NCBI RefSeq assembly: GCF_007559025.1
Contig: NZ_CP041765.1
Coordinates: 1,298,679 to 1,362,678 of the forward strand
DNA length: 64,000 nt
Source of the DNA: Tomitella fengzijianii
GTDB lineage: Bacteria > Actinomycetota > Actinomycetes > Mycobacteriales > Mycobacteriaceae
Direction: 5' to 3'
Every line of letters starts with the position of its first letter. Within the stretch, counting starts at the first letter, position 1. This document shows positions 1-8,456 of the stretch, piece by piece. The notes beneath the pieces are model-generated. The model saw only the letters and a list, made by a program, of their open reading frames with translations, ran no database searches and was not told the origin of the DNA. The position numbers were made by a program, and so were the translations under genes.

Positions 1-538
1 CCTGCGGCACGGGGACCGGGGGCATCGGCTCGGGGGACGGGTCGCGGCTTTCCTGGTGGATCATCTGGTCCAGCAGCATGCCGCCGACGCCGTCGGTCAC
101 GGTGTGGCTGAGCTTCCAGAGCAGCGCGGCCTTGGCGTCGGGCTCGTCGAGGCCCTCGACCAGCGTGGCCTCCCAGAGGGGGCGGCCCGGGTCGAGCGGA
201 GTGGAGTGCAGGACCTCGGCCAGATCGAGCAGTTCGCGCAGTGAGCCGGAGCCGGGCAGCACCACGCGGCGCAGGTGGTACCCCAGCGAGAAGTCCGGGT
301 CGACCACCCAGCGTGCCGGTGCCAACGGCAGCAGCGGGGCCACCACCCGTTGCCGTAGCCGTGGCACCACCCTGGACGCGCGGTCGATCTGCTCACGCAG
401 CGCCTCGAAGTCGGGAACCGCGTCGAGCGTTTCGATGAACATCAGCGACGTCCGCGAGTGGGCGTCCATGTCCGCCCGGAACATCATGTAGTCGAATGCG
501 CTGAGTCTGTCGTCGAACTGCACTGTCGTATCGCCCAT
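1..538 (-). CDS. Wax ester synthase/diacylglycerol acyltransferase (WS/DGAT), N-terminal part
   Basis: Partial gene running off the left edge; 179 codons are visible. WS/DGAT enzymes transfer an acyl group from acyl-CoA to diacylglycerol or a fatty alcohol, making storage lipid at the membrane. The start reads MGDTTVQFDDRLSAFDYMMF, with a GGGAGGG ribosome site about 10 bases upstream. Near residue 143 lies SHTVTDGVGG, the family's HHxxxDG active-site motif with the first His replaced by Ser; the second, catalytic His is kept. The neighbour upstream on the same strand is an HSL-type esterase, an arrangement resembling lipC-Rv0221 of M. tuberculosis and consistent with paired synthesis and hydrolysis of lipid esters. 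The substrate cannot be told from the sequence. Confidence 0.85.
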   Translation of the reverse strand, partial: MGDTTVQFDDRLSAFDYMMFRADMDAHSRTSLMFIETLDAVPDFEALREQIDRASRVVPRLRQRVVAPLLPLAPARWVVDPDFSLGYHLRRVVLPGSGSLRELLDLAEVLHSTPLDPGRPLWEATLVEGLDEPDAKAALLWKLSHTVTDGVGGMLLDQMIHQESRDPSPEPMPPVPVPQ

Positions 539-729
539 CGGCGCGCACCCTCCCAGGAGTCGCCACGGTCTCCGCGTGGCGCGAGTCGTCATTCGGCTCA
601 GGTGGCGTGCAGCGCCCATTTCGCCCACGCCACCCAGCGGCCGTGGCCTGTCGCACAGCGGGCCCCGGCATGTGACAAGCATTGCAGGTCGGCGGTGAAC
701 TTGCGCGGCGAATACTGGTGATCGGGAGG

Positions 730-2067
730 TCAGACGCGGGAGGCCGCGGCCCACTCCAGGAATCTTTCGACCCCGCGCCCGGCCCGGCGGGTGCGGATCG
801 AGTTCAAGTGGTCGTAGGCGTGCTGTGCCCCGGGGAGTTCCGCGAAGGCGACGACGCCGTCGGAGACGTTGCGCAGGTGGCGGACGAAGTGCCGCGACTC
901 CTCGATCTCCACGCCGGTGTCGTCCGTCCCGTGCAGAACGAAGAACGGCGGCGCGGAGGCGTCCGCTTGCAGCAGCGGCGACGCCAGAGCGAAGTCGGCG
1001 GCGTCGTCGACGGGGTCCTTCTTGAGGATCATCGGCGCCAGGAAACGGTCCCGGCGCTTGGTGGCGTGCGCGGTGCCCGACTGCGCGGTGAAGTCGTAGA
1101 TGCCGTACTGGGACACCGCCGCCTGGATCGAGGTGTCGGCCCCGTCGGGCAGGTGCGGCTGCAGCCGCGGGTCGTTGGACGTGAGCGCGGCGAGCGAGGC
1201 CAGGTGCCCGCCCGCCGAACCGCCCGTGATCGCGATGAACGACGGGTCTGCGCCGTACTCAGAGGCATGCGCACGGACCCACGCGATGGCGCGCTTGACG
1301 TCGAGGATCTGCGCGGGGAACGGGTCCTTGGGGCACAGGCGGTAGTTGACGCTGACGCACACCCAGCCGCGTGCGGCCATCCGGTGCAGCAGGGGCAGCG
1401 CTTCGTACCGCTTGTCGCTCCCCATCCACATCCCGCCGTGCACGTGCACCAGGACGGGCGCCGGACCGCTTCCGCCGCCCGGGCGTGTCCCGCTGCGCGA
1501 CCGGTAGACGTCGAGCCGGCACAGCTTCTCGGCCCGCGCATGCGCCGCGGCGTCCGCGCCGTCCACGCCGTCCGGGTCGAGGTAGGAGATCTCGCGGAGC
1601 ACCTCGACGTCGCCGCTCCGCAGCGGCACGGGGGACAGGCGCGCGGCGAGGCTCTCCCGTCCGGCTGAGGGCGGCCGCCCGCGGCCGATCGCGTCGTCCA
1701 GCGCCGCATCCACCGCGGTCCCCGTGGCCATGGCCCGGCGGATGAGTTCGGCCTGACCCGCGATGGTCAGTGCGGACACGGCGGCGGCCGCCGCGCCGCG
1801 CCCCTTCGCCACGCCGACGGCGGCATCCGCCGCGGAGGCGCCGAGCAGGTACGGCGACAACTCGTTGACCGGGCCGCCCACCATCATCGAGCCTGCGCCG
1901 AGCCAGTAGTTCGACGGCGGTGCGACGGAGTTGGCGGTGACCGCGGCGCCGGCCCAGAGCCGCGGCGGGACACCGCCCGCCATGCGGCGCAGCGCGCGCA
2001 GCGGGCCGCCCGGCCGACCCGCCCCGCCGCGGTTCCGACGTCCCGATTCCCTCTCAGCGCTTTTCAT
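730..2067 (-). CDS. Alpha/beta hydrolase, HSL-type lipase/esterase (LipC-like)
   Basis: A 445-residue serine hydrolase. The oxyanion motif HGG lies near residue 212 (HVHGGMWMGS), the nucleophile elbow GGSAGGH near 283, and the likely acid and base in HGTDDTGV and GAQHAYDH towards the C-terminus. These place it in the hormone-sensitive-lipase branch, which cleaves short- to medium-chain esters. The first 140 residues are Ala/Gly-rich and precede the catalytic fold; no classic signal peptide is clear. It is followed on the same strand, after 191 bp, by the WS/DGAT gene, so the two may share a transcript. The 193-bp gap to the divergent SRPBCC gene should hold its promoter. The start at 2067 is the first in frame; a later start is possible because the N-terminus is low-complexity. 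Confidence 0.85.
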   Translation of the reverse strand: MKSAERESGRRNRGGAGRPGGPLRALRRMAGGVPPRLWAGAAVTANSVAPPSNYWLGAGSMMVGGPVNELSPYLLGASAADAAVGVAKGRGAAAAAVSALTIAGQAELIRRAMATGTAVDAALDDAIGRGRPPSAGRESLAARLSPVPLRSGDVEVLREISYLDPDGVDGADAAAHARAEKLCRLDVYRSRSGTRPGGGSGPAPVLVHVHGGMWMGSDKRYEALPLLHRMAARGWVCVSVNYRLCPKDPFPAQILDVKRAIAWVRAHASEYGADPSFIAITGGSAGGHLASLAALTSNDPRLQPHLPDGADTSIQAAVSQYGIYDFTAQSGTAHATKRRDRFLAPMILKKDPVDDAADFALASPLLQADASAPPFFVLHGTDDTGVEIEESRHFVRHLRNVSDGVVAFAELPGAQHAYDHLNSIRTRRAGRGVERFLEWAAASRV

Positions 2068-2260
2068 GCCCGCTGATGGTAGGTGGGGTGACGCGATTTG
2101 TCGCGAATGAGTTCCGGTGCACAGGCGGTGGCGGAGCCGTGGCGGAAGGGGCGGGCGCCGGTACGGGTGGCACGATGGCGGGTGGCGACAGGCGTTCGGC
2201 TCGCCGGCGTGGTGCAGAGGGCGTCACGGTGTGACGCGACACGATCAGAGGGAGTTCACT

Positions 2261-2695
2261 GTGGGAGAGGTCAAGGCTGTCAGCGAGATCGACATCGTGG
2301 CGGAGCCGTCGGCGGTGCTCGAGGCGGTGGCGGACTACGCGACCGTCCGCCCGAAGATCCTGCCGGACAACTACCGCGACTATTCGGTGGTGCAGGGCGG
2401 GAACGGGGACGGCACCATCGTGCGCTGGACCCTGCAGGCCACCAAGAAGCGCGTGCGGTACGTGGAGGCGGCGGTCTCGGTCCAGGGCGACACCGTGACG
2501 GAGACCGACGCCAATTCGACGATGGTCACCACGTGGACCGTCACCCCGATCGCCGACGGGGCGCGCGTGGCGGTCGAGACCGCGTGGGCGGGCGCCGGCG
2601 GCATCGGCGGCGTGTTCGAGGGCATCTTCGCGCCGCTGGGGCTGCGGAAGATCCAGGCGGAGACCCTCGCCAATCTGGCCAAGCAGGTCAAGTAG
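2261..2695 (+). CDS. SRPBCC (START/polyketide-cyclase fold) family protein
   Basis: A 144-residue cytoplasmic protein of the SRPBCC fold, whose members bind hydrophobic ligands in a deep cavity. The start is GTG at 2261 because an AGAGGGAG ribosome site ends six bases upstream and the protein then begins at the conserved first strand (VSEIDIVAEPSAVLEAVADY). The middle (DGTIVRWTLQATKKRVRYVE) and the C-terminal helix (RKIQAETLANLAKQVK) are typical of mycobacterial members such as Rv0856/Rv0857. The ligand is unknown. It converges on the amidase gene across a perfect hairpin. Confidence 0.75.
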   Translation: MGEVKAVSEIDIVAEPSAVLEAVADYATVRPKILPDNYRDYSVVQGGNGDGTIVRWTLQATKKRVRYVEAAVSVQGDTVTETDANSTMVTTWTVTPIADGARVAVETAWAGAGGIGGVFEGIFAPLGLRKIQAETLANLAKQVK

Positions 2696-2700
2696 CCGGT

Positions 2701-2740
2701 CGTCTCCGCGGCGGCACCGTCCGGTGCCGCCGCGGAGACG
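2701..2740. terminator. Bidirectional terminator hairpin
   Basis: Two perfectly complementary 19-base arms (2701-2719 and 2722-2740; first arm CGTCTCCGCGGCGGCACCG) are separated by 2 bases. They lie exactly between the stop codons of the convergent SRPBCC gene (2695) and amidase gene (2744). No U-tract follows, as is usual in high-GC actinobacteria. Confidence 0.85.
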
Positions 2741-2743
2741 GAG

Positions 2744-4159
2744 TCAGCCCCGGGCCGGCCACACCGGCGTGATCGGCCAGGGGCGCTCCCTTTCGAGCTG
2801 GGCGGCGACCCGGATCAGCAGGTCCTCGCGGCCGAAGGCGGCCACCAGTTGCACGCCGACGGGCATGCCGTCGCGGTCCGTGCCCAGCGGCAACGAGATC
2901 GCGGGCTGGCCGGTGATGTTGAACGGGCTGGTGAGTCCGCCGTAGACGGCGCCGTGCGTCCAGATGGCCTCCACCGAGCCCGCGTCCAGCAGACCCAGCG
3001 GCGGCGTCAGCGCGCCGAGCGTCGGCAGCATCAGCAGGTCGTGGTCGGCAAAGAACGCGCCGACCGTCCCGGCCACGGACGCCAGCTTGTCCAGTGCGAT
3101 CCCGAAGTCCGCGGCGCTCAGCGTCTTGGTGCGCTCGTAGATCATCCGGCCGACCGCTTCGAGGTCGTCGTCGCGCAGGTCGCGGCCCAGAGCGGCCAGC
3201 CGGGCGTCGACCGACGCGGTCATCGACACCGCCATCCCCATCGACATGGGCGCCACCATGTCGTCGAGCGGGAACGTCGGCGCCCCGGGTGCCACGCGGT
3301 GACCCAGCCCGGACAGCACCGCCGCGATGTCCTCGACCGCCGCGGCGCAGTCCTCGTGCACGGGGCCACCGTCGGGGAAGTGCGTCATCGTCGCCACCCG
3401 GAGGGTGCCGGGGTCGGCGCCCACCTCCGCGGCGTAGGTGCGGGCCGGCTGCACGATCGTGACCGGGTCGCCGATGCGCGGCGCGGAGACGACGTCCAGC
3501 AGCAGCGCCGAGTCGCGCACGCTCCTGGTGACGGCGTGCTGCACGGACAGCGGCGCACCCAGCGGGTTGCCCGCGCACGTGCGTCCGCGTGACGGTTTGA
3601 GGCCCACGAGTCCGGTCATGGCCGACGGTATGCGGATCGAGCCCCCGCCGTCGCTGGCGTGGGCAGCGGGAAGGATGCCGGCGGCCACGGCCGCCGAAGC
3701 GCCGCCCGACGATCCGCCCGGGGAACGGCTCAGGTCGTGCGGGTTGCGTGCCGGCCCGAACAGCGCGGGCTCGGTGGAGGCGTTCTGTCCCCATTCGGGC
3801 GTGTTCGTCTTGCCGACGACGGCCAGCCCGGCGCGCCGGTACGCCGACACGATCGGGGAATCGGCGTCGGCCGTCGCGTCCGCGAACAGCCGGCTGCCGT
3901 TGGTGGTGGGCAGCCCGGCGACGTCTGCGCCGAGATCCTTGATGGCGAACGGGACCCCGTGCAGCGGGCCCTCCGGGAGTCCGGCGTCCACCTCGGAGAG
4001 CACCTCGTCGGCGCGCGTGGCGACGAGGGCGTTCACCGTGGGGTTGCGTTTCCCGATGCGGTCGAGCGCGAACTCGACGACCTCGCGCGCGGACACCTCT
4101 CCGTCGCTGATCGCCTGCGCCAGACCCGTCATGTCGCGCTTGTCGAACAGTTCTTCCAT
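2744..4159 (-). CDS. Amidase signature family amidohydrolase
   Basis: A 471-residue amidase of the Ser-cisSer-Lys family, which hydrolyses carboxylic amides to acid and ammonia. The catalytic Lys is in VPFAIKDLGAD, the cis-Ser in the Gly/Ser-rich SRSPGGSSGGASAAVAAG, and the nucleophile Ser in the following HASDGGGSIRIPS segment. The start at 4159 (MEELFDKRDMTG) is chosen because GAAGGAG sits 6 bases upstream. An in-frame start 47 codons earlier (4300) would add a basic, unconserved extension. No Cys-X3-Cys nitrile hydratase partner is nearby, so the natural amide substrate is unknown; mycobacterial AmiB/AmiC proteins are the nearest kind I recall. Its 5' end faces the monooxygenase gene across a shared 226-bp promoter region. 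Confidence 0.85.
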   Translation of the reverse strand: MEELFDKRDMTGLAQAISDGEVSAREVVEFALDRIGKRNPTVNALVATRADEVLSEVDAGLPEGPLHGVPFAIKDLGADVAGLPTTNGSRLFADATADADSPIVSAYRRAGLAVVGKTNTPEWGQNASTEPALFGPARNPHDLSRSPGGSSGGASAAVAAGILPAAHASDGGGSIRIPSAMTGLVGLKPSRGRTCAGNPLGAPLSVQHAVTRSVRDSALLLDVVSAPRIGDPVTIVQPARTYAAEVGADPGTLRVATMTHFPDGGPVHEDCAAAVEDIAAVLSGLGHRVAPGAPTFPLDDMVAPMSMGMAVSMTASVDARLAALGRDLRDDDLEAVGRMIYERTKTLSAADFGIALDKLASVAGTVGAFFADHDLLMLPTLGALTPPLGLLDAGSVEAIWTHGAVYGGLTSPFNITGQPAISLPLGTDRDGMPVGVQLVAAFGREDLLIRVAAQLERERPWPITPVWPARG

Positions 4160-4385
4160 CCGTGCTCCTTCGCCGTGGGCGTTCTCGCCGTCCCGGATGC
4201 GCCGTGCGCGCGGTGTCGCGATGCCGTCATCGGCGCCATTGTCGGCCCGGACGCGCCGTGGCATCCACCGCAGTCCCTGTGAGCGGGTGACCATGGTCAC
4301 CTCCGGGTACGGTCGATTCAGGGCGGCGGGGGTGGACGACCGGCGACGGGGCGTGTGCCCGGATCAGGCCGGGAGGATGATGAGC

Positions 4386-5981
4386 ATGGAGGGCGGTCGG
4401 ACATTGGCGACGGGCGTTGTTCCGGAACCCGGTGCGGGCGAGGGCGGTGCGGGCGAGGGTGGTGCAGCCCGGAGCGCCGACGGGTACGGGTTCGCGATCA
4501 TCGGCGCGGGCCTGGGCGGGCTGGCGGTGGCCATGGAGCTCGCACGGTCCGGGCGCACGGACTTCGTGCTGCTCGAGCGCGCGGCGGACGTGGGCGGGGT
4601 GTGGCGCGACAACACCTATCCGGGTGCGGCATGCGACGTGCCGTCGCCCTACTACTCATTCTCCTACGAACCCGAGCCGGACTGGCCGCGCAGGTATTCG
4701 GAGCAGCCGGACATCCTCGCCTACATCCGGCGGCTCGTCGACGACTACGGCCTGCGGCGCCGCATCCGCTTCGGGGCCGCGGTGACGGCGGCGCGGTTCG
4801 ACGAGGGGGCGGCCCGATGGGACATCACGCTCGGCGACGGAGAGGTCCTCCGGGCACGGTTCCTGGTTCCCGCGGTCGGCCAGCTGTCCACTCCCATGCT
4901 GCCGCCGATCCCCGGCATCGCATCGTTCTCCGGCCCGGCGTTCCACTCGGCCCGGTGGCGGCACGACGTCGACCTCGCCGGCAAGCGGGTGGCGGTGGTC
5001 GGGACCGGCGCCAGCGCCGTCCAGTTCATCCCGCACGTGCAGCGCGCGGCGGCCCACCTGACGGTGTTCCAGCGTTCCGCCCCCTATCTGTTGCCGCGAC
5101 TGGACCGTGCATACGGTGCGCGGCACCGCAGGCTGTTCCGCGCCGTGCCGGCGACGCTGGCGGCGGAACGGCTGTTCTGGTGGTGTTTCGCGGAGCTGTG
5201 GACGCTGCAGATGAAGGGCAATCGCGCCGTGTCCGCCGCGTTCCGCGCGTGGTCGGCCCTGCACCGGCGTCGGGGCGTGCGGGACCGGCGGCTGCGGGAC
5301 GTGCTCACCCCGGACTACCGGATGGGGTGCAAGCGGGTGCTGTTCTCCAGCGACTACTACCCGGCGGTGTCGCAGCCCGATGTCACGGTCGAGGCCGACG
5401 ACGTCGTCGGGGTGACGCCGAGCGGCATCACCACCGCCTCAGGCGCGCAGCACAGTGCGGACGTGATCATCTTCGGCACCGGCTTCCGCGCGCAGGAGTT
5501 CTGCACCGCCGTCGACATCCGCGGGACGGGCGGCGCCGCACTGGCCGAGCGTTGGGCCGACGGTGCGCGGGCGTACCTGGGGATCGCGGTGCCCGGCTTC
5601 CCCAACCTGCTGTTGATGTACGGGCCCAACACGAACCTCGGTTCGGGTTCGATCCTGTTCATGCTCGAGCGTCAGGCCGTCTACATCCGCCGCCTGGCGG
5701 AGCTCGCCGACGCGGCGGGCGCCGACGCCGTCGACGTGCGGCCCGACGTGGAGGCCCGGTTCGACGCCGACGTGCAGCGGCAGCTGGCGCACAGCGCGTG
5801 GACCGGTTGCGACAGCTGGTACGTCGCCGAATCGGGCAGGATCGTCAGCAACTGGCCGGACACGGTCTCCGCCTACCGGCGCATCACGTCGCGGGTGTCC
5901 CTGGGCGACTACACGCTGATCCGGGCCGGTCAGCCGCGCAACGCCTCCGGCAGGTCACGCTTGGACAGCAGGATCATCTGA
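4386..5981 (+). CDS. FAD/NADPH-dependent Baeyer-Villiger-type monooxygenase
   Basis: A 531-residue flavoprotein monooxygenase that inserts oxygen next to a ketone or oxidises a heteroatom, using FAD, NADPH and O2. It shows an FAD-binding GAGLGG (40-45), the Baeyer-Villiger fingerprint FSGPAFHSARW (F181-W191, matching FxGxxxHxxxW) and a second nucleotide-binding GTGASA (206-211) for NADPH. The ATG at 4386 is preferred over the ATGs at 4377 and 4380 because GGGAGG (4371-4376) is 9 bases from it. Residues 14-28 form a Gly/Glu/Ala-rich stretch encoded by a 15-bp tandem repeat, so the enzyme fold begins near residue 32. Its last 52 bases overlap the antisense end of the DUF3239 gene. The substrate cannot be told. 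Confidence 0.88.
   Translation: MEGGRTLATGVVPEPGAGEGGAGEGGAARSADGYGFAIIGAGLGGLAVAMELARSGRTDFVLLERAADVGGVWRDNTYPGAACDVPSPYYSFSYEPEPDWPRRYSEQPDILAYIRRLVDDYGLRRRIRFGAAVTAARFDEGAARWDITLGDGEVLRARFLVPAVGQLSTPMLPPIPGIASFSGPAFHSARWRHDVDLAGKRVAVVGTGASAVQFIPHVQRAAAHLTVFQRSAPYLLPRLDRAYGARHRRLFRAVPATLAAERLFWWCFAELWTLQMKGNRAVSAAFRAWSALHRRRGVRDRRLRDVLTPDYRMGCKRVLFSSDYYPAVSQPDVTVEADDVVGVTPSGITTASGAQHSADVIIFGTGFRAQEFCTAVDIRGTGGAALAERWADGARAYLGIAVPGFPNLLLMYGPNTNLGSGSILFMLERQAVYIRRLAELADAAGADAVDVRPDVEARFDADVQRQLAHSAWTGCDSWYVAESGRIVSNWPDTVSAYRRITSRVSLGDYTLIRAGQPRNASGRSRLDSRII
4431..4467 (+). repeat. 15-bp tandem repeat inside the monooxygenase N-terminus
   Basis: The unit GGTGCGGGCGAGGGC occurs at 4431-4445, again with one change at 4446-4460, and then decays (GGTGCAG). 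It encodes the low-complexity GAGEG/GAGEG linker ahead of the FAD domain and keeps the frame. Confidence 0.85.
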
Positions 5982-6628
5982 TTGGCGGACTTGTCCACCT
6001 CCGCCGTGCGCGGAATGCTGCGCTGGAGCAGGTCCCACTCGTAGCCGGCGATCAACGACTGACCCTGGCCGATCACCGACTTGTCCTTGGTGCCCCACGA
6101 CAACGGCATGAGACTCGCGGTCTGCCATGACGCGCCCCGGTACCGGTTGGAGCGGTCCTGCAGCACGGCGACGCAGGGGATCTTGGCGCCGACGACCATC
6201 GGATGTCCCGTGATGGCCGTCGCGGTGCGCGTCACCAGTGCGTACACCGGGTCCACGTCGCCGGTGCGGGAGACGTTGACCAGGCCCAGCAGGGTGACGC
6301 CGTGGCGGCGCTTCTCCGCGAGCACGGCCCCCACCAGCTGACTGCGCTCGTACTGCTGCTTGATGGAGCCGACCTTGCGGGGCAGCAGGTACGCCAGGAC
6401 GATCGAGCCGACGCCCATGATCACCAGGGCCGCGGCGAGGATGTACCAGCCGCCCGAGCCGAACACGGCCGCGAGCACGCCGCCGGCGATCCACAACAGC
6501 GCGACGAGAATCGAGGAGATGCGCAGCCGGCGCAACTCCTGGTAGTTCTCGTTGACACTCTTGGCGAACTTGACATCGACGGGGAACGGCAGTTGGCGCA
6601 CAGCACCGATCCTAGCGGTCGCCGTCAC
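5930..6628 (-). CDS. DUF3239 family membrane protein
   Basis: A 232-residue protein resembling the DUF3239 family, of unknown function. Two closely spaced hydrophobic segments (about residues 38-57 and 61-84: ISSILVALLWIAGG, YILAAALVIMGVGSIVLAYLL) form a membrane hairpin. They are followed by a roughly 145-residue soluble domain (GDVDPVYALVTRTATAITGHPMV onwards). The first start in frame is GTG at 6628, without a visible ribosome site; a second GTG at 6601 has AGGA about 9 bases upstream and may be the real one. The 3' end overlaps the monooxygenase 3' end by 52 bases on the opposite strand. The downstream neighbour in this direction is not co-directional, so it is probably monocistronic. Confidence 0.7.
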   Translation of the reverse strand: MTATARIGAVRQLPFPVDVKFAKSVNENYQELRRLRISSILVALLWIAGGVLAAVFGSGGWYILAAALVIMGVGSIVLAYLLPRKVGSIKQQYERSQLVGAVLAEKRRHGVTLLGLVNVSRTGDVDPVYALVTRTATAITGHPMVVGAKIPCVAVLQDRSNRYRGASWQTASLMPLSWGTKDKSVIGQGQSLIAGYEWDLLQRSIPRTAEVDKSANQMILLSKRDLPEALRG

Positions 6629-6647
6629 GGCATCGGCCGCCGCCGGG

Positions 6648-8339
6648 TCACGCGTCGCCGTCGGGCAGGTCGCCGCCGACGTCGGGGATCGACGGCCCCA
6701 GCAGTTCGTCCGCGTCGACGATCCGGTAGGCGTACCCCTGTTCGGCCAGGAAACGCTGCCGATGCGCCGCGTATTCGGCGTCGAGGGTGTCGCGCGCCAC
6801 CACCGAGTAGAAGTGCGCCTGCCCGCCGTCGCGCTTGGGCCGCAACAGCCGGCCGAGCCGCTGCGCCTCCTCCTGCCGGGAGCCGAAGGTGCCGGAGACC
6901 TGCACCGCCACCGCAGCCTCGGGCAGGTCGATCGAGAAGTTGGCGACCTTGCTCACGACCAGCGTGCGGATCTCGCCGTTGCGGAAGCTGTCGAAGAGGC
7001 GCTCGCGCTCGGCGGTGCGGGTGGAGCCTTGGATGACGGGCGCGTCCAGCGCGGCGCCGAGTTCCTCCAGCTGGTCGAGGTAGGCGCCGATGACGAGAGT
7101 CTGCGCGCCTTCGTGCCGGTCGAGGATCGCCTGCACCACCGGCACCTTGGTCTCCGCTGTGGAGCACAGCCGGTAGCGGTCCTCGGAATCGGCGGTGGCG
7201 TAGATCATCCGCTGGTTCTCGGTCAGCGTCACCCGCACCTCGACGCAGTCCGCGGGCGCGATCCAGCCCTGTGCCTCGATGTCGCGCCACGGTGCGTCGT
7301 ACCGCTTGGGGCCGATCAGCGAGAACACGTCGCCCTCGCGGCCGTCCTCGCGCACCAGGGTGGCGGTGAGCCCCAGCCGCCGCCGGGACTGCAGGTCGGC
7401 CGTCATGCGGAACACCGGGGCCGGCAGCAGGTGCACCTCGTCGTAGACGACCAGGCCCCAGTCGCGCGAGTCGAACAGCTCGAGGTGCTTGTATTCGCCC
7501 TTCGACCTACGCGTGATCACCTGGTAGGTGGCGATCGTGACGGGCCGGATCTCCTTCTTCTCGCCCGAGTACTCGCCGATCTCGTCCTCGGTGAGGGTGG
7601 TGCGGTCGATCAGCTCGCGTTTCCACTGTCGCCCGGCGACGGTGTTGGTGACCAGGATCAGCGTCGTGGCCTGCGCCTTGGCCATCGCTGCCGCGCCGAC
7701 CATGGTCTTGCCCGCGCCGCAGGGCAGCACCACCACGCCGGAACCGCCGTCCCAGAACGAGTCGGCTGCCAGCTGCTGGTAGTCGCGCAGCTGCCAGGGA
7801 TGGGTGGTGGTATCCAGGGCGATCTCATGCGCCTCGCCGTCGACGTATCCGGCGAGGTCCTCCGCGGGCCAGCCCACCTTGAGCAGCATCTGCTTGAGCC
7901 GCCCGCGCTCGCTGGGGTGCACGCGCACCGTGTCGTCGTCGATGCGGTCCCCGAGCATCGGCTTGATCTTCTTGTGGCGCATCACCTCTTCGAGCACCGC
8001 ACGGTCGAGGCTGATCAGGGTGAGCCCTTGCGCGGGGTGCTTGACCAGCTGCAGGCGCCCGTACCGCGCCATCGTGTCGGCGACGTCGACCAGCAGCGGC
8101 TGCGGTACCGGATAGCGCGAATAGGAGACGAAGGCGTCGACCACCTGCTCGGCGTCGTGGCCCGCGGCGCGCGCGTTCCACAGCGCCAGCGGGGTCACGC
8201 GATAGGTGTGGACGTGCTCGGGCGCGCGCTCGAGCTCCGCGAACGGGGCGATGGCGGCGCGTGCGTCCGCGGCCTGCGGGTGGTCCATCTCCAGCAGCAG
8301 CGTCTTGTCGGACTGGACGATCAGCGGTCCGTCGCTCAC
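6648..8339 (-). CDS. ercc3: XPB/Ssl2-family DNA repair helicase
   Basis: A 563-residue superfamily 2 helicase, the bacterial counterpart of eukaryotic XPB (M. tuberculosis Rv0861c). It has an N-terminal damage-recognition-like region, Walker A LPCGAGKTMVG (about 203-213), a DEVH box (VVYDEVHLLPAP, about 297) and motif III GLTATLVREDGREGD, which includes the RED motif of XPB proteins. Motif VI follows in QRLGRLLRPKRDG. The start is GTG at 8339, with GGGGAGG about 3-9 bases upstream. It lies 117 bp downstream of the Rv0862c-like gene and probably belongs to the same transcript. Archaeal XPB works with the nuclease Bax1; no Bax1-like gene is visible here, so its nucleotide-excision role is inferred from the family. 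Confidence 0.93.
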   Translation of the reverse strand: MSDGPLIVQSDKTLLLEMDHPQAADARAAIAPFAELERAPEHVHTYRVTPLALWNARAAGHDAEQVVDAFVSYSRYPVPQPLLVDVADTMARYGRLQLVKHPAQGLTLISLDRAVLEEVMRHKKIKPMLGDRIDDDTVRVHPSERGRLKQMLLKVGWPAEDLAGYVDGEAHEIALDTTTHPWQLRDYQQLAADSFWDGGSGVVVLPCGAGKTMVGAAAMAKAQATTLILVTNTVAGRQWKRELIDRTTLTEDEIGEYSGEKKEIRPVTIATYQVITRRSKGEYKHLELFDSRDWGLVVYDEVHLLPAPVFRMTADLQSRRRLGLTATLVREDGREGDVFSLIGPKRYDAPWRDIEAQGWIAPADCVEVRVTLTENQRMIYATADSEDRYRLCSTAETKVPVVQAILDRHEGAQTLVIGAYLDQLEELGAALDAPVIQGSTRTAERERLFDSFRNGEIRTLVVSKVANFSIDLPEAAVAVQVSGTFGSRQEEAQRLGRLLRPKRDGGQAHFYSVVARDTLDAEYAAHRQRFLAEQGYAYRIVDADELLGPSIPDVGGDLPDGDA

Positions 8340-8360
8340 GTGGCCTCCCCAGTGTCGTCG

Positions 8361-8403
8361 CCGGCGGTGTTGAATCCCGGCGGTGTTGAATCCCGGCGGT
8401 GTT
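8361..8403. repeat. 16-bp intergenic tandem repeat between the helicase genes
   Basis: The unit CCGGCGGTGTTGAATC is present exactly at 8361-8376 and 8377-8392, with 11 bases of a third copy at 8393-8403. It occupies much of the 117-bp gap between the Rv0862c-like gene and the XPB gene. Confidence 0.9.
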
Positions 8404-8456
8404 CGGAGCCGCCGGGCGGGATCGGCCCGGGCCGGCCCCGTCGTCGTCAACGCTCC

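Noticed and set aside
682-1668. Long open frames antisense to the esterase, and similar frames opposite many genes.
   Set aside because: Arg/Gly/Pro-rich translations without family features, all explained by third-position GC bias of the true gene on the other strand.
3438-4385. Very long upstream extension of the monooxygenase frame over the antisense of the amidase.
   Set aside because: It is the high-GC antisense shadow of the amidase gene; the flavoprotein fold starts near 4480 and a ribosome site supports ATG 4386.
8361-8403. CRISPR-like array between the helicase genes.
   Set aside because: The units are contiguous 16-bp tandem copies without spacers, and no cas genes are present.
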